Of a DNA stretch of 64,000 bases, positions 37,681 through 47,532 are shown piece after piece (within the stretch, counting starts at the first letter, position 1; every line of letters starts with the position of its first letter). The position numbers and the translations under genes were made by a program. Origin of the DNA: Prochlorococcus marinus. GTDB taxonomy: Bacteria > Cyanobacteriota > Cyanobacteriia > PCC-6307 > Cyanobiaceae. The DNA is taken from NCBI RefSeq assembly GCF_001180325.1, contig NZ_CVSZ01000079.1:1-64000 (forward strand), written 5' to 3'. A model generated the notes under the pieces. That model ran no database searches. It was not told the DNA's origin and saw only the letters and a program-made list of their open reading frames with translations.

Positions 37681-39099
37681 ATGTCCAAGGCACATTTTGG
37701 TTTAGTAGGTCTTGGTGTTATGGGCGAAAATTTAGTTCTTAACGCAGAGAGAAATGGATTTTCTAGTGTAGTTTTTAATAGAACTTACTCAAAAACTGAA
37801 GAATTCTTACAAGGTCGAGGCCTTGGGAAGAATATAGAAGGAGCTGAAACTCTTCAGGAATTTGTTAATAAGTTAGAGAGACCTAGAAGAATTCTTATGA
37901 TGGTTAAAGCTGGGCCAGCAACAGATGCTGTCATTGATAATATTTCTGGATATCTCGAGGAAGGAGATTTATTAATAGATGGCGGTAACTCTCAATTTAA
38001 AGATACAGAAAGAAGGGTGAATACTCTTGAAAGTAAAAGTTTTGGATACATCGGAATGGGAGTCTCTGGGGGTGCCAAAGGAGCTCTAGAGGGTCCAAGC
38101 ATGATGCCCGGTGGTACTAAGGCTTCATATGATGCAATAGAGAGCTTACTAACAAAAATGGCTGCCAAAGTTGAAGATGGACCATGTGTTGCATATGTTG
38201 GCCCGGGCGGTTCAGGTCATTTTGTAAAAACTGTTCATAACGGAATTGAATATGGAATTGAACAAATACTTGCAGAAGCTTATGACCTTATGAAGAGAGT
38301 CAAAGGTATGAATGGAGAGCAGATGTCAGAGGTATTTGGTATTTGGAATAATACTGATGAATTAGCTTCTTATCTTGTTGAGATAACAGAGATTTGTCTA
38401 AATACAAAAGATGATATAACTGGAGATTATGTCGTGGAAAAAATATTAGATAAAGCTGGCCAGAAAGGTACAGGTTTATGGACTGTTGTGAGTGCTCTAG
38501 AACTGGGGGTATCAGTCCCAACTATTTATGCATCTTTAAATGCAAGAGTAATGAGTTCTTTAAAAGAGCAACGTAGTGAGATTGAAAAAACTATTCCATC
38601 TAAAGAGATAGAGGATTTTGATTTAGGAAATGTATCAGATGGTATGAAACCTTTATTTGATGCTGTAGTCCTTTCCACAATTGCTAGCTATGCCCAAGGT
38701 ATGGATATTTTAAGAGAAGCATCTGCAGTATATAACTATGGTTTGAATATGCCGTCAATTGCACAAATATGGAAAGGTGGTTGCATAATTAGATCAAAAT
38801 TATTAAGTAAAATTCAAGATGCTTATAACAAAGATCCTGATCTAAAAAATTTAATTTTTGATGATTGGTTTAATAATGAAATTGCGACAAGATTAGATAA
38901 CTTAGCTAAGGTAGTTTCTCTATCCACAAAGGCAGGTATACCAGTCCCATGTTTATCCAGTACTTTAGATTATTTGAATAGTTATAGAACCAATAGACTT
39001 CCTCAGAATCTTGTGCAGGCAATGAGAGACTGTTTTGGCTCTCATACATATGAAAGAATTGATAAGGAAGGTAGTTTTCATACTGAATGGATGAAATGA
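37681..39099 (+). CDS. gnd: 6-phosphogluconate dehydrogenase, decarboxylating
   Basis: The 472-residue protein has the NADP-binding GLGVMGENLVLNAERNG at the N-terminus, the substrate motif GMGVSGGAKGALEGPSMMPG and catalytic-region VKTVHNGIEYG, then the helical C-domain. It oxidises 6-phosphogluconate to ribulose-5-phosphate. The full length is normal. Its stop overlaps the start region of pgl. Confidence 0.96.
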   Translation: MSKAHFGLVGLGVMGENLVLNAERNGFSSVVFNRTYSKTEEFLQGRGLGKNIEGAETLQEFVNKLERPRRILMMVKAGPATDAVIDNISGYLEEGDLLIDGGNSQFKDTERRVNTLESKSFGYIGMGVSGGAKGALEGPSMMPGGTKASYDAIESLLTKMAAKVEDGPCVAYVGPGGSGHFVKTVHNGIEYGIEQILAEAYDLMKRVKGMNGEQMSEVFGIWNNTDELASYLVEITEICLNTKDDITGDYVVEKILDKAGQKGTGLWTVVSALELGVSVPTIYASLNARVMSSLKEQRSEIEKTIPSKEIEDFDLGNVSDGMKPLFDAVVLSTIASYAQGMDILREASAVYNYGLNMPSIAQIWKGGCIIRSKLLSKIQDAYNKDPDLKNLIFDDWFNNEIATRLDNLAKVVSLSTKAGIPVPCLSSTLDYLNSYRTNRLPQNLVQAMRDCFGSHTYERIDKEGSFHTEWMK

Positions 39100-39824
39100 T
39101 TGAAAAGGTCAAAAATGGATACACCTTAAATATTTACAAAGACAAGTTAGAACTATCAACAGCGGTTTTTAAGTTTATTCAAAGCCATATTATTCTTACT
39201 TTAAAAAAGAAAGATAGATTCAAATTTTGTGTAAGTGGAGGTTCAACTCCTAAATCTGTGTATCATCTCTTATCTAATAATGATCTTCAATGGGACATGG
39301 TTGATGTCTTTTTAGGAGATGAAAGATGTGTTGATCCAAATTCAGAATTAAGTAACTCGTTAATGTTGAGAAATTCTTTGCTAACTAATTTTGGATCTAA
39401 AGCTTATTTTTATGAAATTTTCAATAATTTAAACGCTGATGATGAAACTACTAAAAATCAATTTATTTCTAAATTATTTGAAAAATGCGGATCAAACCCT
39501 CCAACTTTTGATTTGACATTATTAGGTCTTGGAGATGATGGTCATACAGCCTCACTATTCCCTTATCAAAAAAATAATAATGTAGATGATTTTGTTATTT
39601 TTAATGAAGGTAAAGGTTTAAAAAGAATTTCATTAACTCCAAAGGTTCTTTCAGCTTCTTCAAAGATAGTATTTTTAGTTAGTGGAGCTTCTAAAAGAAT
39701 TGCTCTTGAGAGGTTATTAGATGAAAAAGAGCCACCAGATAGAACACCATCAAAATTAATAAATTCTATTAATCAAATTTCAATATTTTGTGATCAGGAA
39801 TCAGCAAAAGAATTAGAAATTTAG
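39096..39824 (+). CDS. pgl: 6-phosphogluconolactonase
   Basis: The product hydrolyses 6-phosphogluconolactone in the oxidative pentose phosphate pathway. Motifs include FCVSGGSTPKSVYHLL, DVFLGDERCVDP and LLGLGDDGHTASLFP with the conserved histidine. I chose the ATG at 39096, which makes a four-base ATGA overlap with the gnd stop. An in-frame ATG at 39087 would add three residues. Adjacent gnd gives a functional pair. Confidence 0.92.
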   Translation: MIEKVKNGYTLNIYKDKLELSTAVFKFIQSHIILTLKKKDRFKFCVSGGSTPKSVYHLLSNNDLQWDMVDVFLGDERCVDPNSELSNSLMLRNSLLTNFGSKAYFYEIFNNLNADDETTKNQFISKLFEKCGSNPPTFDLTLLGLGDDGHTASLFPYQKNNNVDDFVIFNEGKGLKRISLTPKVLSASSKIVFLVSGASKRIALERLLDEKEPPDRTPSKLINSINQISIFCDQESAKELEI

Positions 39825-39854
39825 TTAAAGTCTATTAATAATTTAAATTAATTA

Positions 39855-40403
39855 ATGAGTAAGAAAAAATTTTTATTCCAGAAAAAGGAGTTCGATGGTT
39901 GGAAAACATTAAATGATACTGTTATGGGCGGATCAAGTTCAGCTTTTTGTGAAACCTCAAATTCGGGATTGATATTAAAGGGTAATATTGTCGAGAAAGC
40001 TGGAGGATTTGTGAGTTGTAGATCTTCTATATATAAACCTTCTTTAAATGTATCTGAGTATTCATCCTTTGAATTAAATATTGATGGACAAGGAAGAACT
40101 TTTAAATTTGCTGTCGCTTGTGAAGATGATCTACTAGGACTAACCGAATTTATTCCTGGTGGACTTAGATGGATTAAATCATTTCCAACAAAAAAATTCG
40201 GGACAACAAATGTTCAAATTCCTTTTAGTGAGTTAAAACCTTCAGTAAGAGCTAATAAAGTACGTTTTCCATTTAAATTCAAGCCATCTAAAATTAAAAG
40301 ATTGCAACTACTACACTCTAAGTTCGGTGATGATGGATTACTTAATAACGAGTTTAAACAGGGTTCAATAAAAGTTTTAATTAAATCAATAAGTGTTATT
40401 TGA
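39855..40403 (+). CDS. CIA30 family protein
   Basis: The 182-residue protein is a single galactose-binding-like jelly-roll of the CIA30 family: LNDTVMGGSSSAF, KAGGFVSCRSS and VQIPFSELKPSVR. In mitochondria CIA30 assists complex I assembly. Cyanobacterial members are uncharacterised and a role with NDH-1 or thylakoid complexes is only a hypothesis. It has no signal peptide. It follows pgl by 30 bases. Confidence 0.8.
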   Translation: MSKKKFLFQKKEFDGWKTLNDTVMGGSSSAFCETSNSGLILKGNIVEKAGGFVSCRSSIYKPSLNVSEYSSFELNIDGQGRTFKFAVACEDDLLGLTEFIPGGLRWIKSFPTKKFGTTNVQIPFSELKPSVRANKVRFPFKFKPSKIKRLQLLHSKFGDDGLLNNEFKQGSIKVLIKSISVI

Positions 40404-40779
40404 AAATCGACCTAAAAATATAGAGAGCTTAATCGCTAAGTCAGCAGATTTAACAAATAAACCTTTTGTTCATTCTGTCGTAAAAATAAATGGTGAATAC
40501 GAATTCGAAGATGAAGATATTGACTTAACAGTTAATATCTTATGTAGAGATAAAGAAGGTAAAAGATTAGAAATTTATGATCTTGAATTAGAACTTTTTA
40601 AATCAAATAAAGAGTTGGTTTTAGTAATCTCTAAGCTTAACTTCCCTGATGAACCAATATTATGGTGTGGAGTTAAAACATTATGGATGGATGGCAATAA
40701 TGGGAAAAAATGCAATTCACCAAAATACAGCGCTAGATTGGAAAATTTAGCAAATAGGATAAAAAGTTTTATTGATTAA
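40393..40779 (+). CDS. Conserved hypothetical protein (128 aa)
   Basis: The predicted GTG start at 40393 overlaps the CIA30 gene by 11 bases. The 128-residue product is an alpha/beta soluble protein (VHSVVKINGEYEFEDEDIDL; LWCGVKTLWMDGNNGKKCNS) without membrane segments. I do not recognise a named family. Overlap with the CIA30 gene suggests coupled expression. It converges with ilvD, which ends 22 bases away. Confidence 0.65.
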   Translation: MLFENRPKNIESLIAKSADLTNKPFVHSVVKINGEYEFEDEDIDLTVNILCRDKEGKRLEIYDLELELFKSNKELVLVISKLNFPDEPILWCGVKTLWMDGNNGKKCNSPKYSARLENLANRIKSFID

Positions 40780-40800
40780 GAAAAAAAAATTTGAGCTGAT

Positions 40801-42474
40801 TTATAAATCAGTAACAGCCCCTAAACTTGATGTGCTTACGATTCTGGAATATTTTGAAAGAATTCCTCTTTTGTATTTTTGAATAGGTTTTACCCAATCT
40901 TTTTTTCTTTTTTCTAATTCTTCGTCAGATAAATCAACTTGAATTAGTTGTTTTACAGCATCTACTGTAATTAAATCGCCTTGTTTTATTAGAGCAATAT
41001 TTCCTCCTACAGCAGCCTCTGGAGCTATGTGACCCACAACAAGACCATAGGTACCGCCGCTAAATCTGCCATCTGTTATTAAGGCCACCTTCTCTCCTAG
41101 CCCTTGACCAACAATTGCAGATGTTGGAGCTAACATCTCTCTCATACCTGGTCCTCCTACAGGACCTTCGTTTCTAATAACAACAACATCACCAGCTTTG
41201 ATATCGTTATTTAATATCGATTTTAAACAATCCTCTTCACTTTCAAAAATCTTTGCGGGACCAGTTAATACAGGGTTTTTTACTCCGCTAATTTTGGCTA
41301 CAGAACCTTCGCTCGCTAAGTTACCTTTTAATATCGCTAGATGTCCTTTTTTATAAAGAGGGTCATCTATGTCTCTTATGACATTTTGATTTGTTGGAGG
41401 CTTATCTGGAATATTTTGTAAGTATTCTGAGATGGTTTTTCCTTCAATGTTTTTGCAATCGCCATGAATTAATCCTGCATTCAAAAGTATTTTCATTACT
41501 TGTGGAATCCCACCTGCCTTATGAAGATCCACCGTCACATATTTGCCACTCGGTTTAAGGTCACAAATAACGGGTACTTTTTGTCTGATTCTCTCAAAAT
41601 CATTAATGTTGATATCTATTCCTGCAGTATTCGCGATAGCTAAGATGTGCAATACCGCATTTGTTGATCCGCCAATTGCCATAATTACTGATATTGCATT
41701 TTCAAATGCTTTCTTAGTCATTAGGTCTAGAGGTCTTATATCTTTTTCTATTGCAGAGACTAATATCTCAGCACTTTTATCTGCACTTAGTTCTTTTTCA
41801 AGATCTTCCGCAGCCATTGTGGAACTGTGAGGAAGACTTAACCCTAATACTTCAATAACCGCAGACATTGTATTAGCTGTAAACATTCCTCCACAGCTAC
41901 CAGCACCAGGAATACAATTTTTCTCAACTTGGATTAGCCTTTCTTCATTAATTTTGCCTGATGTTAATTGTCCAACAGCTTCAAATGCACTAACGACAGT
42001 AAGATCTTCTCCATGCAATTTCCCAGGCTTTATTGTCCCTCCATAAATGAAAATTGAGGGAATATTCATTCTTGCAATCGCAATCATGGCACCCGGCATA
42101 TTTTTATCACATCCACCTATAGCAAGTACTCCATCCATACTCTGAGCATTGCATGCTGTTTCAATTGAATCAGCAATAACTTCTCTTGAAACTAGGGAAT
42201 ATTTCATGCCCTCTGTTCCCATAGAAATCCCATCACTTACTGTTATAGTCCCAAACATCTGAGGCATCCCACCTGATCTTTTTATAGATTCTTCAGCTTT
42301 TAGAGCTAACTTATTTAAACCCATATTGCATGGTGTTATGGTGCTGTATCCATTTGCAACTCCAATGATAGGTTTATTAAAATCTTCATCATTAAATCCA
42401 ACAGCTCTTAACATCGATCTGTTAGGTGATCTTTGCACACCTTGGGTTATTGCAGATGATCTGAGTTTATTCAT
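40801..42474 (-). CDS. ilvD: Dihydroxy-acid dehydratase
   Basis: The 557-residue Fe-S dehydratase of valine/isoleucine and CoA biosynthesis has cluster-binding cysteines in [10 protein letters not shown] and [14 protein letters not shown], plus an early NMGLNKLA region. [21 protein letters not shown] and an otherwise complete sequence are also seen. Regulation cannot be read from the sequence. It sits 23 bases after the small membrane-protein gene on the same strand. Confidence 0.96.
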   Translation of the reverse strand: MNKLRSSAITQGVQRSPNRSMLRAVGFNDEDFNKPIIGVANGYSTITPCNMGLNKLALKAEESIKRSGGMPQMFGTITVSDGISMGTEGMKYSLVSREVIADSIETACNAQSMDGVLAIGGCDKNMPGAMIAIARMNIPSIFIYGGTIKPGKLHGEDLTVVSAFEAVGQLTSGKINEERLIQVEKNCIPGAGSCGGMFTANTMSAVIEVLGLSLPHSSTMAAEDLEKELSADKSAEILVSAIEKDIRPLDLMTKKAFENAISVIMAIGGSTNAVLHILAIANTAGIDININDFERIRQKVPVICDLKPSGKYVTVDLHKAGGIPQVMKILLNAGLIHGDCKNIEGKTISEYLQNIPDKPPTNQNVIRDIDDPLYKKGHLAILKGNLASEGSVAKISGVKNPVLTGPAKIFESEEDCLKSILNNDIKAGDVVVIRNEGPVGGPGMREMLAPTSAIVGQGLGEKVALITDGRFSGGTYGLVVGHIAPEAAVGGNIALIKQGDLITVDAVKQLIQVDLSDEELEKRKKDWVKPIQKYKRGILSKYSRIVSTSSLGAVTDL

Positions 42475-42497
42475 ATTATTTGAGAACCTTTTTTATT

Positions 42498-42788
42498 CTA
42501 TTGCCCCAACTCTTCAAGTTGCTTCCTCACATCAGCAATTGCAGAATTAAGTTGTTCAACTTTCTTCTCCAGATTCTCTCCTTCAACTTCATTTATGTTT
42601 TCATTTGAATCAATCGCTTCTGAGCCGTCTTGAATTCTGGAGGAATACATCATTGCTTTTTGTTTTTTTTCCTCTTTTCTTTTGTCTGCTTCGGATATTA
42701 ACCACCATGCTAGACCTGCTGCTCCAATAAAAGCACCACTTATTAATGATAAAAGATTATTTGAAGACGAATCTCTGTATTCAGACAT
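42498..42788 (-). CDS. Small membrane/coiled-coil protein (96 aa)
   Basis: The protein has one N-terminal hydrophobic segment at about residues 12-28 (LLSLISGAFIGAAGLAWWLI), a basic KRKEEKKQK stretch and a C-terminal coiled coil (NLEKKVEQLNSAIADVRKQL). It is likely to be anchored in the inner or thylakoid membrane with a cytoplasmic coiled coil. The function is unknown. It lies between the UPRTase-like gene and ilvD, all on the minus strand. Confidence 0.65.
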   Translation of the reverse strand: MSEYRDSSSNNLLSLISGAFIGAAGLAWWLISEADKRKEEKKQKAMMYSSRIQDGSEAIDSNENINEVEGENLEKKVEQLNSAIADVRKQLEELGQ

Positions 42789-42817
42789 TGGTAAAATATT
42801 TACTCCTATATTCTATA

Positions 42818-43435
42818 TTAGTTCTTATCTTGAAATATAGTACTTAAACGCGATAAAGGATTCCCAATACCGGGTACCAATAATGGTGTTTTTTCGTCTT
42901 CCTCATCTATGCAAGAAGTGTAAATTACCTGATTCGGGAATAATTTCGCAATTTCATTTAACCCTTTATTTGAGCAAATAGCAGTTATTAAGAGAATCCT
43001 ATTTGAATCAACACCTAATTCCTTTAATTTAATTAAGGTTTCTAATGTGGTTGATTTTGTTGTTATTTGTTCTGAATAAAATATAACTCCTTCATTTGAT
43101 TCAATAGTTTTAGGAAGTTCTCCTAATGAGAGGGTTGAATTAGGAATTACTTCTTTAGATCCAAACCAAAGAGATAACCCTTCGGGCAACATTGCGAGCA
43201 CTTTAATTGGATAATCTGTATTAATAAAGAATCCATCTGTGTCCCCATTATCAGTATTTACTATTTCTTTTTTATATGGCAGCCAATTACGTAATGCTTC
43301 ATATGTAAGCCATTTCCCTAATTGCTCATATCCTGTTGAGTACAAAATATCTGGAGTATTTTTTTCTCGCAATATTGAAAGCCAATGTTTTATTAATGGA
43401 TGAGGAGGAACAATAACCTTTAGTGACATTGCCAT
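42818..43435 (-). CDS. upp: Uracil phosphoribosyltransferase-like protein with altered PRPP site
   Basis: The N-terminal half of this 205-residue protein follows UPRTases closely (PPHPLIKHWLSILREKNTP; YEALRNWLP). The PRPP loop, normally DPMLATGGS, reads YSEQITTKSTT (about 120-130), and the C-terminal GD-GDR uracil site reads PGIGNPLSRLS (188-198). Several catalytic acidic and glycine positions are thus absent. It may be a degenerate or repurposed homologue and not a working salvage enzyme, despite the usual annotation. Confidence 0.7.
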   Translation of the reverse strand: MAMSLKVIVPPHPLIKHWLSILREKNTPDILYSTGYEQLGKWLTYEALRNWLPYKKEIVNTDNGDTDGFFINTDYPIKVLAMLPEGLSLWFGSKEVIPNSTLSLGELPKTIESNEGVIFYSEQITTKSTTLETLIKLKELGVDSNRILLITAICSNKGLNEIAKLFPNQVIYTSCIDEEDEKTPLLVPGIGNPLSRLSTIFQDKN

Positions 43436-43498
43436 ATATTTTCCTTTAAGATACTCTTACAAACTTTAAATACTTAAGTTCTAAAATACAGTCTTATT

Positions 43499-44011
43499 AT
43501 GATTAAATCAATTGTTTTCCCCTCACTAAAGAATGCATTAATTACTTTGTTGTTCGTTGGGATTTTATTTTTTAATTCTGTAAATTCTGCATGGGCTAAA
43601 CGACCTCCTGAGATTAGAAACCAGCAAGACCTTAATTTAGAGCCAGATATGCATGGTCAAGATTTAAGCGGTAACGAATACGTTAAGTTTGATTTGAATG
43701 GGTTTAATTTTAGTGAAAGTAATTTAGAAGGCGCGGTGTTCAATAATAGTAAATTGCAAAATTCAAAGTTTAACGGAGCCAATTTAAGAGATGCACTAGC
43801 TTATGCAACAGATTTTACAGATGCAGATCTTTCGGATGTTAATTTTACAAATGCTTTATTAATGGAGAGTAATTTTGAAGGAGCAAAAATAGATGGTGCA
43901 GATTTTACTGATGCTGTTCTCAGTCGTACACAACAAAAACAATTATGTGCGATTGCTAATGGCACAAATAGTTCTACAGGAGAGAGTACAGAATATAGCT
44001 TAGGTTGTTAA
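43499..44011 (+). CDS. Secreted/lumenal pentapeptide-repeat protein
   Basis: The 170-residue protein has a signal peptide (LITLLFVGILFFNSVNSAWA, cleavage after AWA) and a pentapeptide-repeat solenoid at about residues 55-145. The A(D/N)Lxx-like repeats include GFNFSESNLEGAVFNNSKL and ADFTDAVLSR. Two cysteines near the C-terminus (QLCAIA, SLGC) could cap the helix by a disulfide. It resembles thylakoid-lumen pentapeptide proteins of cyanobacteria and plants. The function is unknown. Confidence 0.8.
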   Translation: MIKSIVFPSLKNALITLLFVGILFFNSVNSAWAKRPPEIRNQQDLNLEPDMHGQDLSGNEYVKFDLNGFNFSESNLEGAVFNNSKLQNSKFNGANLRDALAYATDFTDADLSDVNFTNALLMESNFEGAKIDGADFTDAVLSRTQQKQLCAIANGTNSSTGESTEYSLGC

Positions 44012-44021
44012 TCATAAAAAA

Positions 44022-45086
44022 ATGAAAAAAAAAATACCAGTTATAGTTGTTTCAGGATTTCTTGGTTCAGGTAAAACAACTTTTCTAAGATATCTATTAA
44101 AAGAGAGTAATAAAAAATTTGGTTTAATAATTAATGAATTTGGTGATGTTGGAATTGACGGTGATTTGATTAAAAGTTGTGATAAATGTGATGAATCTGA
44201 AGACGACTGCGTTATCGAATTAAACAATGGATGCTTATGTTGCACTGTTCAAGATGACTTTGTCCCATCAATAAAAGCTCTCCTAGAATTTAATCCTCCT
44301 ATCGAATCAATAATTATCGAAACAAGTGGGTTGGCACTACCAATTCCCTTAATTCAAGCACTTAACTGGCCTGAGATTAGGTCTTCCATCTACCTTGATG
44401 TTGTTGTTGGTATCGTTAATGGAGAATCAATGCTAAATGGTTCCCCAATTAATGATTTAAATAAAATAACAAAACAATATAATGAGACAGATAAAATTGA
44501 TCACAACGCCACTATAGATGAACTTTTTGAGGAGCAACTAGAAGTTTCTGATGTCGTTTTAGTCTCAAGATCAGATATCTTAAATGATGATCAGTTTGAA
44601 GTTGTAAAAAATAAAATTCAAGGAAGTCTAAATTCATCTACACCAGTCCTTAAATCCAAGAATGGCAAAATTGATTTAAATTATCTATTTGATTTTAATT
44701 TTAAAAAAGAGACTTATAAAGAATTTTTAACGGAAGAACATGACCATAATCATGTTGAGCTTGTATCAGATTCATTTAAATTAAATTATTTCCTTGAAAA
44801 AAATGACTTTGAAAAGGAGATGTCAAATATCTTGGATGAATTAAACATTCTTCGAATAAAAGGACGTATTTGGATACCAAACAAATCATTGCCTTTACAA
44901 ATACAAATTGTAGGAAAGAAAATTAATACTTGGTTTGAAGAAGCTCCAAACAATTGTTGGAGACCAAATGATAATGCTGGGCTTGAATTAGTAATAATTT
45001 CCTTTGATGAAAAATCTATACAAACTTTCAATAAAAAAATTAAAGAGAAATTTAAGATTTTAAGTGACCCAAAAATAGCAATTTGA
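44022..45086 (+). CDS. COG0523 (CobW/YjiA) family G3E GTPase
   Basis: The 354-residue protein has P-loop GFLGSGKTT (12-20), the family metal-binding motif GCLCC (70-74), ETSGLALPIP and a C-terminal CobW domain. A DHNH-rich linker (EEHDHNHVE) may bind metal. Three additional cysteines precede the CxCC motif (Cys53, Cys56, Cys63). COG0523 proteins are metallochaperones for zinc, cobalt or nitrile hydratase. The metal here cannot be decided, though zinc or cobalt supply is plausible. Confidence 0.87.
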   Translation: MKKKIPVIVVSGFLGSGKTTFLRYLLKESNKKFGLIINEFGDVGIDGDLIKSCDKCDESEDDCVIELNNGCLCCTVQDDFVPSIKALLEFNPPIESIIIETSGLALPIPLIQALNWPEIRSSIYLDVVVGIVNGESMLNGSPINDLNKITKQYNETDKIDHNATIDELFEEQLEVSDVVLVSRSDILNDDQFEVVKNKIQGSLNSSTPVLKSKNGKIDLNYLFDFNFKKETYKEFLTEEHDHNHVELVSDSFKLNYFLEKNDFEKEMSNILDELNILRIKGRIWIPNKSLPLQIQIVGKKINTWFEEAPNNCWRPNDNAGLELVIISFDEKSIQTFNKKIKEKFKILSDPKIAI

Positions 45087-45097
45087 CATTATAGTTA

Positions 45098-45127
45098 GCT
45101 GTCGGGATACTTACTTTAGTAGACAGC
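45098..45127 (+). promoter_or_regulatory. Bulged hairpin immediately upstream of the mini zinc-finger ORF
   Basis: GCTGTC (45098-45103) pairs with GACAGC (45122-45127), and TACT (45108-45111) pairs with AGTA (45118-45121). This gives a 10-bp stem interrupted by a GGGA bulge with a six-base loop. The hairpin ends five bases before the ATG at 45133 and has no T run, so it looks more like a leader element able to affect translation than a terminator. Confidence 0.45.
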
Positions 45128-45132
45128 CCAAG

Positions 45133-45297
45133 ATGGAAAATTCAAAAATTTCTTTAAAACAAATAATCTCTGACGAAGTTACATCAATTGATAAAATAAA
45201 ATGTTCAAAATGTGGAGGGGCAGGAAATTTTAAAACACATGAAAATTCAAGAAGAACCTGCTTAGTATGTTTTGGTAGGGGCTACATAAACATCTAA
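45133..45297 (+). CDS. Mini DnaJ-type zinc-finger protein (54 aa)
   Basis: The 54-residue product has two CxxCxGxG-type half-sites, CSKCGGAG (24-31) and CLVCFGRG (43-50), preceded by a short helix (SLKQIISDEV). One zinc ion could be bound by the four cysteines, as in DnaJ or BSD2-like proteins. The function is unknown. Placement next to a COG0523 metallochaperone gene is suggestive of metal-linked chemistry but not proof. Confidence 0.7.
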   Translation: MENSKISLKQIISDEVTSIDKIKCSKCGGAGNFKTHENSRRTCLVCFGRGYINI

Positions 45298-45394
45298 TAA
45301 CTCAGAAAACCTTAAGGTAAAAATATTTGTTTATTAATCAATAGTACTTTTTATTAAAATTTAAACTAATCTTCTAGTAGAAATCAATTTTTAA

Positions 45395-45649
45395 TTGGAC
45401 CAATTTGCTGTAAAAGTTTTTGTAAGACTAAGACCCTCAGTTTTAGATCCAGCAGGGGAAGCTACCAAATCTGCCTCTATAAAACTTGGAGCCGAGGGAA
45501 TAAAATCATTACGTATAGGAAAAATGATTGAGGTAAAAATAGAAGGTAATGGTGAAAACGAAGTAAGAGAAAAAATTGATTTATTGTGTGATAGGTTATT
45601 CGCAAATACTGTTATTGAAGATTATGAGTATTCACTAGAAAAATTATAA
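45395..45649 (+). CDS. purS: Phosphoribosylformylglycinamidine synthase subunit PurS
   Basis: The 84-residue protein has the PurS pattern [19 protein letters not shown], followed by [10 protein letters not shown]. It bridges PurL and PurQ in the FGAM synthase complex of purine synthesis. The start is a TTG at 45395, which keeps the family N-terminus. It is one base from purQ. Confidence 0.93.
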   Translation: MDQFAVKVFVRLRPSVLDPAGEATKSASIKLGAEGIKSLRIGKMIEVKIEGNGENEVREKIDLLCDRLFANTVIEDYEYSLEKL

Positions 45650-45650
45650 G

Positions 45651-46316
45651 ATGGATAATTTCACTGTAGGAGTTGTTGTCTTCCCTGGTTCTAATTGTGA
45701 TCGTGATGTTTCATGGGCATTGGAAGGTTGTTTAGACATAAGAACAAAATACTTGTGGCATGAGTCTTCAGATTTAAGTGATGTAGATGCAATAGTTTTA
45801 CCCGGAGGATTTAGCTATGGTGATTATTTAAGATGTGGCGCAATTGCGAGATTCTCTCCATTAATAAATGCCTTGGATGAGTTTGTTAAAAGCGGGAAAA
45901 GAGTTTTAGGAATTTGTAATGGGTTTCAAATTTTGACAGAATCAGGATTTTTGCCTGGTGCTCTTGTTGCAAATAAAAATCTTAATTTTATCTGTGATGA
46001 CGTTGAACTGGACATCGTTTCTTCAAAAGGAGGTTGGTTTAATAATGTAGATGAAAAACAAACGATTAAATTGCCAATAGCGCATGGGGAAGGAAGATAT
46101 CATTGTGATTCTGATACTTTAAAGAAACTTGTAGATAATGAATTGATCGCTTTGAGATATAAAAATAATCCCAATGGATCTTCATTCGATATCGCAGGCA
46201 TAACTAATGAGAAGGGAAATGTTCTAGGTTTAATGCCTCATCCAGAGCGAGCATGCGACGAGACAATTGGTGGAACTGATGGTCTTTTTACATTAAAATC
46301 ATTAATATTGAAATAA
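45651..46316 (+). CDS. purQ: Phosphoribosylformylglycinamidine synthase, glutaminase subunit PurQ
   Basis: The 221-residue class I glutamine amidotransferase has [13 protein letters not shown] and the nucleophile elbow GICNGFQIL. The His/Glu of the triad are in GLMPHPERA. It supplies ammonia to PurL for FGAM synthesis. It is tightly linked to purS and ends in a candidate bidirectional terminator shared with the opposing fba. Confidence 0.96.
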   Translation: MDNFTVGVVVFPGSNCDRDVSWALEGCLDIRTKYLWHESSDLSDVDAIVLPGGFSYGDYLRCGAIARFSPLINALDEFVKSGKRVLGICNGFQILTESGFLPGALVANKNLNFICDDVELDIVSSKGGWFNNVDEKQTIKLPIAHGEGRYHCDSDTLKKLVDNELIALRYKNNPNGSSFDIAGITNEKGNVLGLMPHPERACDETIGGTDGLFTLKSLILK

Positions 46317-46321
46317 AAAAA

Positions 46322-46348
46322 GACCCCCAATTTTGGAGGCCTTTTTTT
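46322..46348. terminator. Bidirectional terminator between purQ and fba
   Basis: GACCCCCAA (46322-46330) and TTGGAGGCC (46333-46341) form a GC-rich hairpin with two mismatches and a two-base loop. An A run (46315-46321) and a T run (46342-46348) flank it. The convergent genes purQ and fba both end next to it, so it can serve both strands. Confidence 0.75.
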
Positions 46349-46366
46349 ATTTAATTTGGGAAGAAA

Positions 46367-47440
46367 TTAAACAGTAGCTTTTACTTTTGGATCCAAATCA
46401 CCTTTTGCGTAAAGATCAGCAAAATAATTAGTGCTGTTTTGTTTGATCTTACTTGCTTGACCTTCGCACCAGAACTGCTTGTATCTATCAAGACAAACTT
46501 GCTTCATGTATTTTCTAGCAGGCTTGTTGAAATGTCTTGGGTCGAAGTTTGCCTTATCAGCAAATGCTGCCTCTCTAACCGCGGCAGTGAAAGCAAGTCT
46601 GTTATCAGTATCAATGTTGACTTTCCTAACTCCATTTCTTATTCCCTCTTGAATTTCTTCAACAGGAACACCATAAGTTTGAGGAATTTCACCGCCATAT
46701 TTGTTAATGATATCCAACCATTCTTGAGGAACTGAACTAGATCCATGCATTACAAGATGGGTATTTGGAAGTGCTTTATGAATCTCAGCAATTCTGCTTA
46801 TTGCAAGAACTTCCCCTGTAGGCTTTCTTGTAAATTTATAAGCACCATGACTTGTTCCTATAGCAATAGCTAAAGCATCGACTTTTGTTTTAGCTACAAA
46901 ATCTGCAGCTTCTTCAGGATCAGTCAAAAGCATATCTGTAGAAAGTTCACCTTCAAAACCATGACCATCTTCAGCTTCTCCTTTCCCTGTTTCTAATGAA
47001 CCTAAGCAACCTAATTCTCCTTCAACACTAACCCCAACTGAATGAGCAAAATCTACAACTTTTTTAGTAACTGCAACATTATATTCGTAACTTGCGGGTG
47101 TTTTTGCATCTGCCTCTAGAGAACCATCCATCATTACTGATGTGAAACCATTTATTGCTGCTGAATAGCATGTTGATGGCTCATTACCATGGTCTTGGTG
47201 CATTACAACTGGAATATTTGGATATGTTTCTGTAGCGGCAAGAATTAGATGACGTAAGAAAATTTCTCCTGCATAATTTCTTGCCCCTCTTGAAGCTTGG
47301 AGGATAACTGGACTATCAGTTTCATATGCTGCTTCCATGATTGCTTGAACTTGTTCAAGATTATTAACATTGAAAGCTGGAATACCGTAACCATTCTCAG
47401 CAGCGTGATCTAAAAGTAGTCTTAGTGGAACGAGGGCCAT
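46367..47440 (-). CDS. fba: Fructose-bisphosphate aldolase, class II
   Basis: The 357-residue zinc-dependent aldolase has [13 protein letters not shown], a zinc-binding [18 protein letters not shown] and [11 protein letters not shown]. It runs the Calvin cycle and gluconeogenesis by joining triose phosphates, and in cyanobacteria also makes sedoheptulose-1,7-bisphosphate. The start [13 protein letters not shown] is normal for the family. Confidence 0.95.
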   Translation of the reverse strand: MALVPLRLLLDHAAENGYGIPAFNVNNLEQVQAIMEAAYETDSPVILQASRGARNYAGEIFLRHLILAATETYPNIPVVMHQDHGNEPSTCYSAAINGFTSVMMDGSLEADAKTPASYEYNVAVTKKVVDFAHSVGVSVEGELGCLGSLETGKGEAEDGHGFEGELSTDMLLTDPEEAADFVAKTKVDALAIAIGTSHGAYKFTRKPTGEVLAISRIAEIHKALPNTHLVMHGSSSVPQEWLDIINKYGGEIPQTYGVPVEEIQEGIRNGVRKVNIDTDNRLAFTAAVREAAFADKANFDPRHFNKPARKYMKQVCLDRYKQFWCEGQASKIKQNSTNYFADLYAKGDLDPKVKATV

Positions 47441-47532
47441 AATTAAAATAAGTTAGATGCTATACAAAGCACTTGTTTTCGCGAGTTTAGTACAAAGAGG
47501 GATCAAATGTCACGTAATTAGATATACAAAAT

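Noticed and set aside
45307..45316. Palindrome ACCTTAAGGT before purS
   Set aside because: It is only ten bases, with no T run or conserved context, and insufficient for an operator or terminator call.
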